5,857 nt of DNA from Bacteroidota bacterium. GTDB taxonomy: Bacteria > Bacteroidota > Ignavibacteria > SZUA-365 > JAADGX01. The position numbers were made by a program, and so were the translations under genes. Shown piece after piece: positions 1 to 5,857 of this stretch (the first letter of the stretch is position 1; each line of letters begins with the position of its first letter). The stretch is from contig JALUUP010000499.1 of NCBI GenBank assembly GCA_027021285.1, forward strand, positions 1 through 5,857, in the 5' to 3' direction. The notes beneath the pieces are model-generated. The model ran no database searches, was not told the DNA's origin, and saw only the letters and a program-made list of their open reading frames with translations.

Positions 1-1
1 C

Positions 2-361
2 AACGGGGTGCTGGAGCTGAGGGACTCCGTGTTTATTCCTGCGATGTCAGTTTCAGCAATTCGAAAGAACCCGGAGGAGCGTTTGTTCCAGGTGGGCGAT
101 GTTTATCCCAACCCGGCTTCTGCCGGTGTGAACTATCAGGGATTTCTTATTCGTGTTCCCATATCTGTAAAAAAGAAAATGGCGGTAGGTTTTTCCATCA
201 TCGATATGATGGGTCAGGAGATATTTGAAGAACAGCCTCGTGTGTTTTATCCAGGCAACCATATCATTTCGGTCCCCGGAATCACGGTTCGTCCGGGTAT
301 TTACCTTGTAATCATCAGAACCCGAATGAAAGCACATTTTCGAAAGCTCCTCGTAATGTGA
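2..361 (+). CDS. C-terminal end of a secreted protein with a T9SS type A sorting domain (5' partial)
   Basis: The frame is open from base 2, so the true start lies left of the window; the GTG at 8 is an internal codon rather than a convincing start, with no ribosome binding site visible. About 119 residues are seen. The last ~88 form a type A C-terminal sorting domain: YPNPASAG opens it, followed by a strand of hydrophobic alternation, then SIIDMMGQEI (the family's usual 'xxDxxGQ' turn), PGNHIISVPG, RPGIYLVII and the closing KLLVM. In the known family this domain directs a protein that has crossed the inner membrane through the T9SS outer-membrane translocon, where it is normally cleaved and the cargo is attached to the surface or released. 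The functional part of the protein is outside the window, so its activity cannot be stated. It is followed by a 267-bp gap and then a second exported protein on the same strand. Confidence 0.88.
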   Translation, partial: NGVLELRDSVFIPAMSVSAIRKNPEERLFQVGDVYPNPASAGVNYQGFLIRVPISVKKKMAVGFSIIDMMGQEIFEEQPRVFYPGNHIISVPGITVRPGIYLVIIRTRMKAHFRKLLVM

Positions 362-370
362 ACGCGGGAC

Positions 371-401
371 GATTAATGACAGCTAAGTATTTACATTAAT
401 C
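371..401. repeat. 8-bp perfect inverted repeat, possible weak terminator or operator
   Basis: GATTAATG at 371-378 is the exact reverse complement of CATTAATC at 394-401, with a 15-base spacer. It begins 10 bases after the stop codon of the upstream gene. The arms are AT-rich and the loop is long, so the hairpin would be weak; a T-rich but interrupted tract follows at about 411-425. It could be a poor intrinsic terminator, a binding site for a dimeric regulator, or chance. The symmetry is directly visible; any function is inference. Confidence 0.3.
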
Positions 402-616
402 AATAGATTATGTAGTTTCTTTTGTACATGGGGAAAAATGCACCGGCATAATACGGGTACGTTTCTTCATCGGTCACAGGCATATTTTCTAATACAACGT
501 TTCTATAGTCGGAAGGTCTCACATGGGGGGAGAGGCCGTAGCAGGTATTCTAAAAAATCGATGTGACAATTGTGCTGAACTCAATGTTGCGAAACGAAGC
601 AGGCCGTTCTTGTCCT

Positions 617-620
617 GGAG
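617..620 (+). promoter_or_regulatory. Shine-Dalgarno GGAG that decides the start of the giant gene
   Basis: GGAG lies 8 bases upstream of the ATG at 629. The other in-frame ATG at 584, and the GTGs at 563 and 572, have no purine-rich sequence at the right distance. Starting at 629 also puts two arginines directly before the hydrophobic core of the signal peptide, as expected. Many Bacteroidota genes lack a Shine-Dalgarno sequence, so the site is supportive rather than conclusive. Confidence 0.6.
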
Positions 621-628
621 ATGGGTCT

Positions 629-718
629 ATGGATGATCATACATTCCTGATCCGGTTTCTTCGACGGATTACTATGTTGGTAGCTATTTTTCTGGTTATC
701 CAGACCGTCAGTATTGCT
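629..718 (+). other. Signal peptide of the giant protein
   Basis: Residues 1-30. A positively charged part ends in RFLRRIT (residues 9-15), followed by a hydrophobic core MLVAIFLVI (16-24) and a short polar end TVSIA, with likely cleavage after Ala30 before Gln31 (small residues at -3 and -1: Ser28, Ala30). This is a standard Sec signal. There is no Cys at +1, so it is not a lipoprotein signal. A start at ATG 584 would add 15 residues and give an unusually long n-region. Confidence 0.8.
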
Positions 719-3700
719 CAGCCGAGGCTCAATTTTAAACGCATTGACGCCTTCACCTTTCCGGACATCACCCTTTACGTAACCGTAAAATGCAACGGAG
801 AGGCCAGGCTGGATTTGAAGAAAGAAAACTTTACGATCAGGGAAAATGGTAAAATCGTCACGGATTTCGAGGTGATCTGTCCTGATCCGCTTGTACACTG
901 TTGTATCTCCGTCGCCCTTGTTATTGACAAAAGCTTGAGTATGCAGGGAAACAAGATCCAACGAGCCAAAGAAGCGGCAAAGGTGTTCGTCGATATGATG
1001 GATGGGGTCTGCGACGAAGCGACGTTGGTGAGCTTTGGGGGTGACGTTGTTGTCGATGTATTCATGACCACCGATAAAGCCTTGTTGAAAAAGGGTATCG
1101 ACGGGTTGGTATTAAATTTCGGGACGCTGTTGTGGGACGGGACCTATGCCGGGATTTCGGAATTAGTCAATAATGGAGTGAACGAGTGCCGTGCGGTTAT
1201 TCTACTCACAGATGGACGCCCGTATGGCAACCAGCAATACACCCTTGCGGATTGTATCGCGCTTGCCCAGGCCAACAAAATCCGGGTTTTTGCCATTGGT
1301 CTTGGAAACAATGTAAACGAGCCACCATTGCAGCAACTGGCCCGGGAGACGGGAGGAACGTATTACTATTCCCCGTCCGGTGATGACCTTGTTGACATCT
1401 ACAAGGAGATCAGCACGGTTATTTCCCAGTATTTCCAGGAATGCGAAATTCAGTTCCAGTCAACGTGTCCGGATGGATCCACGCGCACACTGGAAGTGAC
1501 CGTTGGGTCCCCTGTGCAACTCCAGGCGAACCCTACACTCGGCTACACCGCGTGTCCCGGTACCGATACGAAGGTGAAGATCTTCAAAGCGCCCTATGAT
1601 CCTTCCCAATTCGAGGATATCGACATCAAGCTCGGAGAAGTTACCGTGACGGGAGGGGGCACTGTTGACGTTCCGCTTGTTCTGGATACGTTCGTCGACG
1701 ATGTGTTTAACGAGGCGACCTTTACGGTGCTTTTCGATAATTCCTGTTCGAAGTTCAACAAGATTACAACGAAGAATCATCTACTTGACGGGGTACTCAT
1801 ATCCTGGAAGCCGGTATCCGGTGGAATTGAATTCAAGATGGAGTCATCGAAGCGCATCACCGGACAGGGAGTTCTTGCGATGTTGACTTTTGAGGCTAGC
1901 GATCCGGATTGGCCGGTTCCAGGTGACGTCTGCTGCGAGCTGGTCATTTCAAGTTGGAAATTCGAGGCAGGATGTCTGAATCCCGTTCTTCATCCCGGTA
2001 AGATTTGTATCGAAGCCCGGAGACCCGACGTCGAATGTTTCCTTGAAATGCCGGACAGGTTGGATTGGGACAGGTTTGCCAAGGATTACAACCCCAATCC
2101 TTTCATTGTACAAGTGCAGTTGACAAACAACGGCAATCGCATCGCGGAAAATGGTCGCGCCACTATTACCGTTAATAAGAAAGATTTTGCTCTCGTCAGT
2201 CCGCAAGTAGATATCCAGCCAACAACGCCTGTTGATATCAAGGATGGGGGAGGAACCGGATCGGCGCGATGGTTGTTGCGTGCTTTGAGGCGGGTGGACG
2301 GTGATTCCGTCGAGGTTTGCATCACGGTTGAATTCGATAATCAAGATCCCGTCAAGTGCTGTCGCAAGATATGGATTCCACCGACGGAGCCCATCCTTGG
2401 CTGTAAGATCACGGTACCCCGTATCACGGCCAATAAACAGACGCTCAAATACGAACCCATGCCTTTCACCGTCACAGTCGAGGTGGAAAACAAGGGGGGG
2501 CTTCCGACAGATACATGTTACGCGACGATTCTATTGGAACCTGACCTGGAGCTAGCCCGCAAACCCGGGAACACGCAAATCAAAAATGTCATCCCATATT
2601 TTCTCGGACCAAACCAGAAAGGAACGGTCAGCTGGGAAGTTACTCATCCCATTACCTTGGATATGAAGCAATACAGCGTCAAGGTATGTGTCCGAGCCAG
2701 CAATGCGGATTCAGTATGCTGCGAGGTACCGCTTATTATTCCCCAGATGGAAGGTCCGAGGTTGACATGCCTGGCCGCCATTGTCGATTCGTTGGTGTAC
2801 GATGAGCCGAACGACGTGTACGTACCAAATCCCTTCAAAGCAGTAGTGAGCGTGGTGAACGCGGGAACACTTCCAGCCGATAGTGTACGAGCGCGTATCA
2901 TATTGCCGCCGGATTTTGTTCTCGACCCGCCGTCGCAAAACGACACGCTGTTTTTCAATCCTATGAAGCTGGATAGCTGGAAGCCGGGAGACCCGAGAAG
3001 CGAGTTGTCATGGACGGTTCGCTATCTCAAAAAGCTTGCTCAGCGGAAGTGCTTCCCGATCGAGTTCGAAATTATTGCCATCAATCCTGTAGGGCTTCCG
3101 GTTGATCCGGTCTTCTGTGAAACGGAAGTCTGCATTCCAAAGGCGGGAGACCCGAAAGTCAAGTGCTTGCTGATTGCCCCGGATTCCATCGTGTTGAATC
3201 CCGCCGGTACCGGTCTCACGCCAAATCCGTTTGAGATTAAGTATATCATGTGGAATGAAGGACGCCAGTCTTCAACCGTTTCTCATGCTCAGTTGATGTT
3301 TCCGTTCAACCAGGGTATTACGATCCAGGCTCCCGCGAGCGGAGCCATTATGACGTTGAACAAGACCCTTGATCCGGGTGACACTCTTGTATTGACGTGG
3401 ACGATATTCGTGAGCAACTCCAAGGATGTAAGGTCGCCGAAGTTTCGTGTATTCGCGTATACTCTTGACGGCAGGGATATACTGTGCGAAAAAACAATTC
3501 CAATTGCGGCAATCAAGGTTGACTTGATCTGTCGCGCACAAGGGCCTGATACGCTTCGCTTCAACCGCATGACCACATCATACAATCCGAATCCCTTCAA
3601 AGGGTCATTCGAACTGGTGAACAATGGAGGGCTTTTCCTGCAAAACGTGGAAGCCTGTATCGAGTTGCCGCAGGGCATAGAGCTACAATCTGCGAATCCC

Positions 3701-5857
3701 GTACAAGACACCTGTGTGACGATTCCACAGATTGCGTCATTCCGTTCACGTACTGTTTCCTGGGATCTGATCTTGACGGACCAGCCCACGGTTGGCAGAA
3801 CGAAACGGATCAAGATACGGTACCACAGTCCAACCCTGGGACCGGATTGGTTCGAATGCTTTTTCGACGTGTTTGTTGAACCGAGCGTGGGCGCCGTATT
3901 GCGTTGCGTTCTTGACGCACCGGATACAATTCGTTTTGCTGATACTGATTACCGGCCCGACAGGTTCAATGCCCGAATTGGAGTCTGGAACGAGGGGACG
4001 GGTCCGGCGGACAGCGTCCGCGCGTACTTGATCCAGGACACGCGGTTCAACATCATCGACCCGCGCGGTCCGAACCGGTACTTGATGGACTTGATGCAGC
4101 CGGGCGATTCGGTCAGTACGCAGTTCCTGGTGAAAGTAAACCCGCGTCAGGTATCGGGTTACGATACGCTGCGAGCGGTGGTCGTCGGCGTGGGGACGGT
4201 TCCGGCAGTATGCGAATACCCGATATGGGTGGAGAAGGAAGCACGGCCGGTGTTCGACGTATCGTGCCAGGCGACGCCGGATTCGCTGGTTTTCGACGAG
4301 AACCTGAACGATTACGTCCCGAACCCGTTCCAGGTGACGATGATCGCGGTGAACGTGGGCGACACGTACGCGGACGATTGCAAGCTGGTGTTCGTAGGTC
4401 CGCCGAAATTCACGCCGGTGGGCCAGGATCCGGTGATCAACGTGGGCCGGATGACGGTCGGACAAAGCGTAACGCACACGTGGGATATGCGCGCGTTGCG
4501 TCGCACGACGAGCGGCGTGGACACGATGATCTTCCAGATCCAGGGTCAGGGCGGCATGGGCGAACGGATCGTGATCGGAGAATGCCGGGTGCCGGTGTAC
4601 GTGCCGGCGGCGCGTGTCGCGGAATACACGCTGACGTGCACGGCGCCGAATGCGCTTCAGTACGACAACGGCGTATACATTCCGGATCCGTTTTTGCTGA
4701 CGGTGGACGTATTGAACTCCGGTGGGGCTGACGGACGTGGATTGAAAGCGACGTTGCAATTGCCGAGCGGTGTAGAGCTGGCGGCGGGCGAGACGGCGGT
4801 GAAGGTGCTGCCGGATGTTCCGTCGCAGGAGCGGACGCAGGTGGTCTGGCGTTTGCGGGCGATTGCGCGAGACGACACGTCGTCGGTTCGTTTGTGCGTG
4901 ACGGTGGTCGACACGTTGGGCCAGCGAGGCGAATGCTGCACGGACGTGTTGATTCCGAAGGCCGACCGGGCGCAGTTGGGGTTGGTTTGCAGCGCACCGC
5001 AGCGCTTGGAGGTAGATCCGACGAAGGGCGAATACATCGGGAATCCGTTCACGGTGACGCTCGAGGTGGAGAACCAGGGGGCGTTGCAGTTGCGGAACGT
5101 GAAGGCGACGATTCTACCGCAGAGTTCGGAAGTCGTGGTTTTGGATCAGGTACAGAAGGTCTTGGCGTTGTTCCTTGATCCGGGCGCGAAGGCGGGACCG
5201 GTGGAATGGAAGGTTCAGGCTCAGCCGCGTACGCAGAGCGGTCCGATCGAGATACGTATCCGCGTAAGCGCGGACGGATTGGCGCCGAAGGAGTGCGTGG
5301 TACGGATCGAGATACCGGAGTTGGGGATGCCGTTGCTGGCGTGTACGCCGTGGACGGTTCCAATGGACACGCTGCACTTCGATCACAGCAAGGGGGCGTA
5401 CGAGCGTGATCCGTTCGAGGTACGGTTGAAGGTATGGAACGCGGGGAAGAGCCAGGCGCGGTCGGTGAAGGCGATGGTACTGCCGCCGACGGGAGTGACG
5501 CTTGCTCCGGGAGAGAGCGCGATCAAGGCGTTGACGCCGAACACGTTGAGCGTAAACGACAGCGGTTTCGTCAGTTGGGAGTTCAAGCCGGTGCGGATGG
5601 ACGAGGGGTACAACCGTCGGTTCGTGTTCAACGTGACGTCGGACCGCGGATCGCCGGCGATTTGCAACGTGACGTTGTTCGTGCAGGGTGCGCCGAAGAT
5701 ATCGACGTTGACGATTCCACGTGACAACGTAGGCAGTTTCGGAGACAAGATCCAGGTACCGGTGTACATCGACGAGACGATCGGCAAGGATATTCGAAGC
5801 TACCGTTTCCGTATCCAGTACGATCCGACGGTGGTTCGATTACTCGAACCGATTTCC
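629..5857 (+). CDS. Giant exported vWA / cohesin-like / ten-repeat surface protein (3' partial)
   Basis: The frame runs 1743 codons from ATG 629 to the window edge without a stop; the end is missing. Domain order by residue: signal peptide 1-30; beta-rich pre-vWA domain ~32-90 (FPDITLYVTVK...ENFTIRENGK); vWA domain ~92-268 with all MIDAS positions present; Cys-containing beta segment ~269-327; cohesin-like domain ~328-463; ten Ig-like repeats ~467-1690; second cohesin-like domain from ~1689, cut at 1743. vWA domains with an intact MIDAS bind ligands through a divalent metal, and long Ig-like arrays usually hold such a head away from the cell, so an adhesin or surface scaffold is the likely role. 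This is inference from architecture; I do not recognise a named family. A T9SS sorting domain or other anchor may lie beyond the window, as in the gene upstream. Many paired cysteines fit an exported, oxidised protein. Codon use changes sharply near 3950-4000. Confidence 0.93.
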   Translation, partial: MDDHTFLIRFLRRITMLVAIFLVIQTVSIAQPRLNFKRIDAFTFPDITLYVTVKCNGEARLDLKKENFTIRENGKIVTDFEVICPDPLVHCCISVALVIDKSLSMQGNKIQRAKEAAKVFVDMMDGVCDEATLVSFGGDVVVDVFMTTDKALLKKGIDGLVLNFGTLLWDGTYAGISELVNNGVNECRAVILLTDGRPYGNQQYTLADCIALAQANKIRVFAIGLGNNVNEPPLQQLARETGGTYYYSPSGDDLVDIYKEISTVISQYFQECEIQFQSTCPDGSTRTLEVTVGSPVQLQANPTLGYTACPGTDTKVKIFKAPYDPSQFEDIDIKLGEVTVTGGGTVDVPLVLDTFVDDVFNEATFTVLFDNSCSKFNKITTKNHLLDGVLISWKPVSGGIEFKMESSKRITGQGVLAMLTFEASDPDWPVPGDVCCELVISSWKFEAGCLNPVLHPGKICIEARRPDVECFLEMPDRLDWDRFAKDYNPNPFIVQVQLTNNGNRIAENGRATITVNKKDFALVSPQVDIQPTTPVDIKDGGGTGSARWLLRALRRVDGDSVEVCITVEFDNQDPVKCCRKIWIPPTEPILGCKITVPRITANKQTLKYEPMPFTVTVEVENKGGLPTDTCYATILLEPDLELARKPGNTQIKNVIPYFLGPNQKGTVSWEVTHPITLDMKQYSVKVCVRASNADSVCCEVPLIIPQMEGPRLTCLAAIVDSLVYDEPNDVYVPNPFKAVVSVVNAGTLPADSVRARIILPPDFVLDPPSQNDTLFFNPMKLDSWKPGDPRSELSWTVRYLKKLAQRKCFPIEFEIIAINPVGLPVDPVFCETEVCIPKAGDPKVKCLLIAPDSIVLNPAGTGLTPNPFEIKYIMWNEGRQSSTVSHAQLMFPFNQGITIQAPASGAIMTLNKTLDPGDTLVLTWTIFVSNSKDVRSPKFRVFAYTLDGRDILCEKTIPIAAIKVDLICRAQGPDTLRFNRMTTSYNPNPFKGSFELVNNGGLFLQNVEACIELPQGIELQSANPVQDTCVTIPQIASFRSRTVSWDLILTDQPTVGRTKRIKIRYHSPTLGPDWFECFFDVFVEPSVGAVLRCVLDAPDTIRFADTDYRPDRFNARIGVWNEGTGPADSVRAYLIQDTRFNIIDPRGPNRYLMDLMQPGDSVSTQFLVKVNPRQVSGYDTLRAVVVGVGTVPAVCEYPIWVEKEARPVFDVSCQATPDSLVFDENLNDYVPNPFQVTMIAVNVGDTYADDCKLVFVGPPKFTPVGQDPVINVGRMTVGQSVTHTWDMRALRRTTSGVDTMIFQIQGQGGMGERIVIGECRVPVYVPAARVAEYTLTCTAPNALQYDNGVYIPDPFLLTVDVLNSGGADGRGLKATLQLPSGVELAAGETAVKVLPDVPSQERTQVVWRLRAIARDDTSSVRLCVTVVDTLGQRGECCTDVLIPKADRAQLGLVCSAPQRLEVDPTKGEYIGNPFTVTLEVENQGALQLRNVKATILPQSSEVVVLDQVQKVLALFLDPGAKAGPVEWKVQAQPRTQSGPIEIRIRVSADGLAPKECVVRIEIPELGMPLLACTPWTVPMDTLHFDHSKGAYERDPFEVRLKVWNAGKSQARSVKAMVLPPTGVTLAPGESAIKALTPNTLSVNDSGFVSWEFKPVRMDEGYNRRFVFNVTSDRGSPAICNVTLFVQGAPKISTLTIPRDNVGSFGDKIQVPVYIDETIGKDIRSYRFRIQYDPTVVRLLEPIS
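902..1432 (+). other. vWA domain with complete MIDAS
   Basis: Residues ~92-268. The first strand ISVALVIDKSLSM carries the DxSxS motif (Asp100, Ser102, Ser104). The third MIDAS residue is most likely Thr166 in NFGTLLWDG, matching the usual GGTxLYD loop, and the fourth is Asp195 in VILLTDGRP. The Rossmann-type strands VFAIGLG and the closing ETGGTYYY...LVDIYKEIS helix are as in secreted bacterial vWA proteins. With all metal-coordinating positions kept, the domain should bind Mg2+ or Mn2+ and act in adhesion or protein-protein contact; the ligand cannot be deduced. The preceding ~60 residues with the FP-x-I-x-x-Y-V-T-V and NF-x-I-x-E-N-G patterns are a common N-terminal companion of this domain type. 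Confidence 0.92.
1610..2017 (+). other. Cohesin-like beta-sandwich domain 1 (divergent)
   Basis: Residues ~328-463. The pattern is a glycine turn followed by TVDVPLVLD, a strand ATFTVLFDN, a middle part with HLLDGVLISW and IEFKMESS, then GVLAMLTFEAS and a Cys-rich end with CC at 435-436 and Cys449 and Cys460. Strand order and spacing fit cohesin-like domains, which in cellulosomes bind dockerins but in other bacteria occur on varied surface proteins. The match is by fold pattern only and weaker than for the second copy; a generic Ig-like or carbohydrate-binding-module-like sandwich is the alternative. Confidence 0.45.
2027..5698 (+). repeat. Ten tandem ~122-residue Ig-like repeats (CARDB/DUF11-like), coding
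   Basis: The repeats are protein-level and highly diverged, with no long identical DNA stretches. The hexamer Y-x-P-N-P-F or its variants ends at residues 492, 613, 736, 868, 990, 1113, 1234, 1355, 1474 and 1596, a pitch of 119-132. Versions in order: YNPNPF, YEPMPF, YVPNPF, LTPNPF, YNPNPF, YRPDRF, YVPNPF, YIPDPF, YIGNPF, YERDPF. Each unit has a first Cys about 17-22 residues before that hexamer (470, 592, 714, 846, 968, 1093, 1213, 1337, 1454, 1572), then an N-x-G turn such as VENKGG or WNAGK, often an 'xLPxG' turn, a Trp in most units (548, 669, 795, 924, 1045, none in repeat 6, 1285, 1407, 1527, 1630), and a last-strand Cys commonly followed by x6-Pro. Spacing of the two end cysteines suggests a disulfide joining the first and last strands. 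The likely role is a stiff stalk. Confidence 0.88.
5693..5857 (+). other. Cohesin-like domain 2, N-terminal part, cut by the window edge
   Basis: Residues ~1689-1743. After STLTIPRDNVGSFGDKI comes QVPVYIDE, then DIRSYRFRIQYDPTVVRLLEP. The 'G-D-x-I-x-V-P-V' strand followed by 'F-x-I-x-Y-D-P-x-V-V' is the classic opening of cohesin and related surface-protein domains. About one third of the domain is in view, so the later strands cannot be checked. It follows directly after repeat 10, giving the array a cohesin-like domain at each end. Confidence 0.65.

Larger units (their letters stand above)
362..628. other. Intergenic region between the T9SS-sorted protein and the giant vWA protein
   Basis: This 267-bp stretch is more AT-rich in its left half than either gene. 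It holds an 8-bp inverted repeat at 371-378/394-401, a T-rich tract around 411-425, and a possible 37-codon ORF at 523-636 that overlaps the next start. The frame of the giant gene is open leftwards to a TAA at 551-553. I looked for a Bacteroidota-type promoter (TTTG near -33, TAnnTTTG near -7) and for a TTGACA/TATAAT pair, and found no match good enough to call. The gap is long enough for the downstream gene to have its own promoter. Confidence 0.7.

Noticed and set aside
584..586. ATG 584 as the start of the giant gene
   Set aside because: It is in frame but has no Shine-Dalgarno sequence and would put 15 extra residues before an already complete signal peptide. ATG 629 has GGAG at a suitable distance.
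402..600. Promoter of the giant gene
   Set aside because: T-rich words around 411-425 and GTGACA at 563-568 partly resemble promoter boxes, but no pair with correct spacing matched either the Bacteroidota or the sigma-70 consensus.
581..1071. Two overlapping minus-strand ORFs of 126 and 98 codons
   Set aside because: They are antisense to the signal peptide and the vWA domain, which are clearly coding on the plus strand.
4210..4731. 173-codon ORF on the plus strand in another frame
   Set aside because: It overlaps repeats 7-8 of the giant gene in a shifted frame. Gly/Arg-rich low-complexity content is what the CG-rich codons give when read out of frame.
3746..4759. 337-codon ORF on the minus strand, rich in Arg and His
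   Set aside because: It lies wholly antisense to the giant gene in the region of strong G-ending codon use, which removes stop codons from the opposite strand. Its composition is not protein-like and it shows no domain.
2087..5416. The PNPF hexamers as internal T9SS sorting signals
   Set aside because: T9SS type A domains in this superphylum often begin YPNPF, so the likeness is striking, but these copies are internal, are each followed by a full Ig-like body without the sorting-domain end, and recur every ~122 residues.
4437..5787. Several minus-strand ORFs of 70-190 codons across the right end
   Set aside because: All are antisense to the well-supported reading frame, have no recognisable motif, and overlap one another in different frames.

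Overview
The window looks like part of a chromosome from a Bacteroidota/Chlorobiota-type bacterium, in the broad group that includes Ignavibacteria and Kapabacteria-like lineages. The main clue is the left-edge gene. It ends in a recognisable type A C-terminal sorting domain of the type IX secretion system (T9SS), starting YPNPASAG and running to the stop codon, and that secretion system is essentially confined to this superphylum. Everything I can support is on the + strand. The assignment to a lineage is inference; no rRNA or marker gene is present.

Layout. Bases 2-361 are the 3' end of a gene for a secreted, T9SS-sorted protein. Bases 362-628 are non-coding or hold only a doubtful 37-codon ORF; an 8-bp inverted repeat lies just after the first stop codon. 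From 629 to the right edge there is one uninterrupted reading frame of 1743 codons with no stop. It dominates the window and continues beyond it. I translated this frame codon by codon and found no break.

The giant protein reads, in order: a signal peptide; a short beta-rich domain; a von Willebrand factor A (vWA) domain with an intact metal-ion-dependent adhesion site (MIDAS); a short Cys-containing beta segment; a cohesin-like beta-sandwich; ten tandem repeats of about 122 residues each, Ig-like and closest in pattern to CARDB/DUF11-type domains; and the start of a second, clearer cohesin-like domain, cut by the window edge. The repeats share a Y-x-P-N-P-F motif near the start, an N-x-G motif, a mid-domain Trp and a Cys at each end. 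The most likely role is a very large exported surface or adhesion/scaffold protein. Both genes would then be surface proteins of the same cell, but nothing shows that they act together.

Two things stand out beyond the domain layout. Base composition and codon choice change abruptly inside the repeat array, near position 3950-4000, with almost exclusive use of G-ending codons afterwards. The cysteines also follow a pattern: repeats with a CC pair at the end carry an extra Cys one strand earlier. The long ORFs on the opposite strand and in other frames in the right-hand third are by-products of this codon bias.
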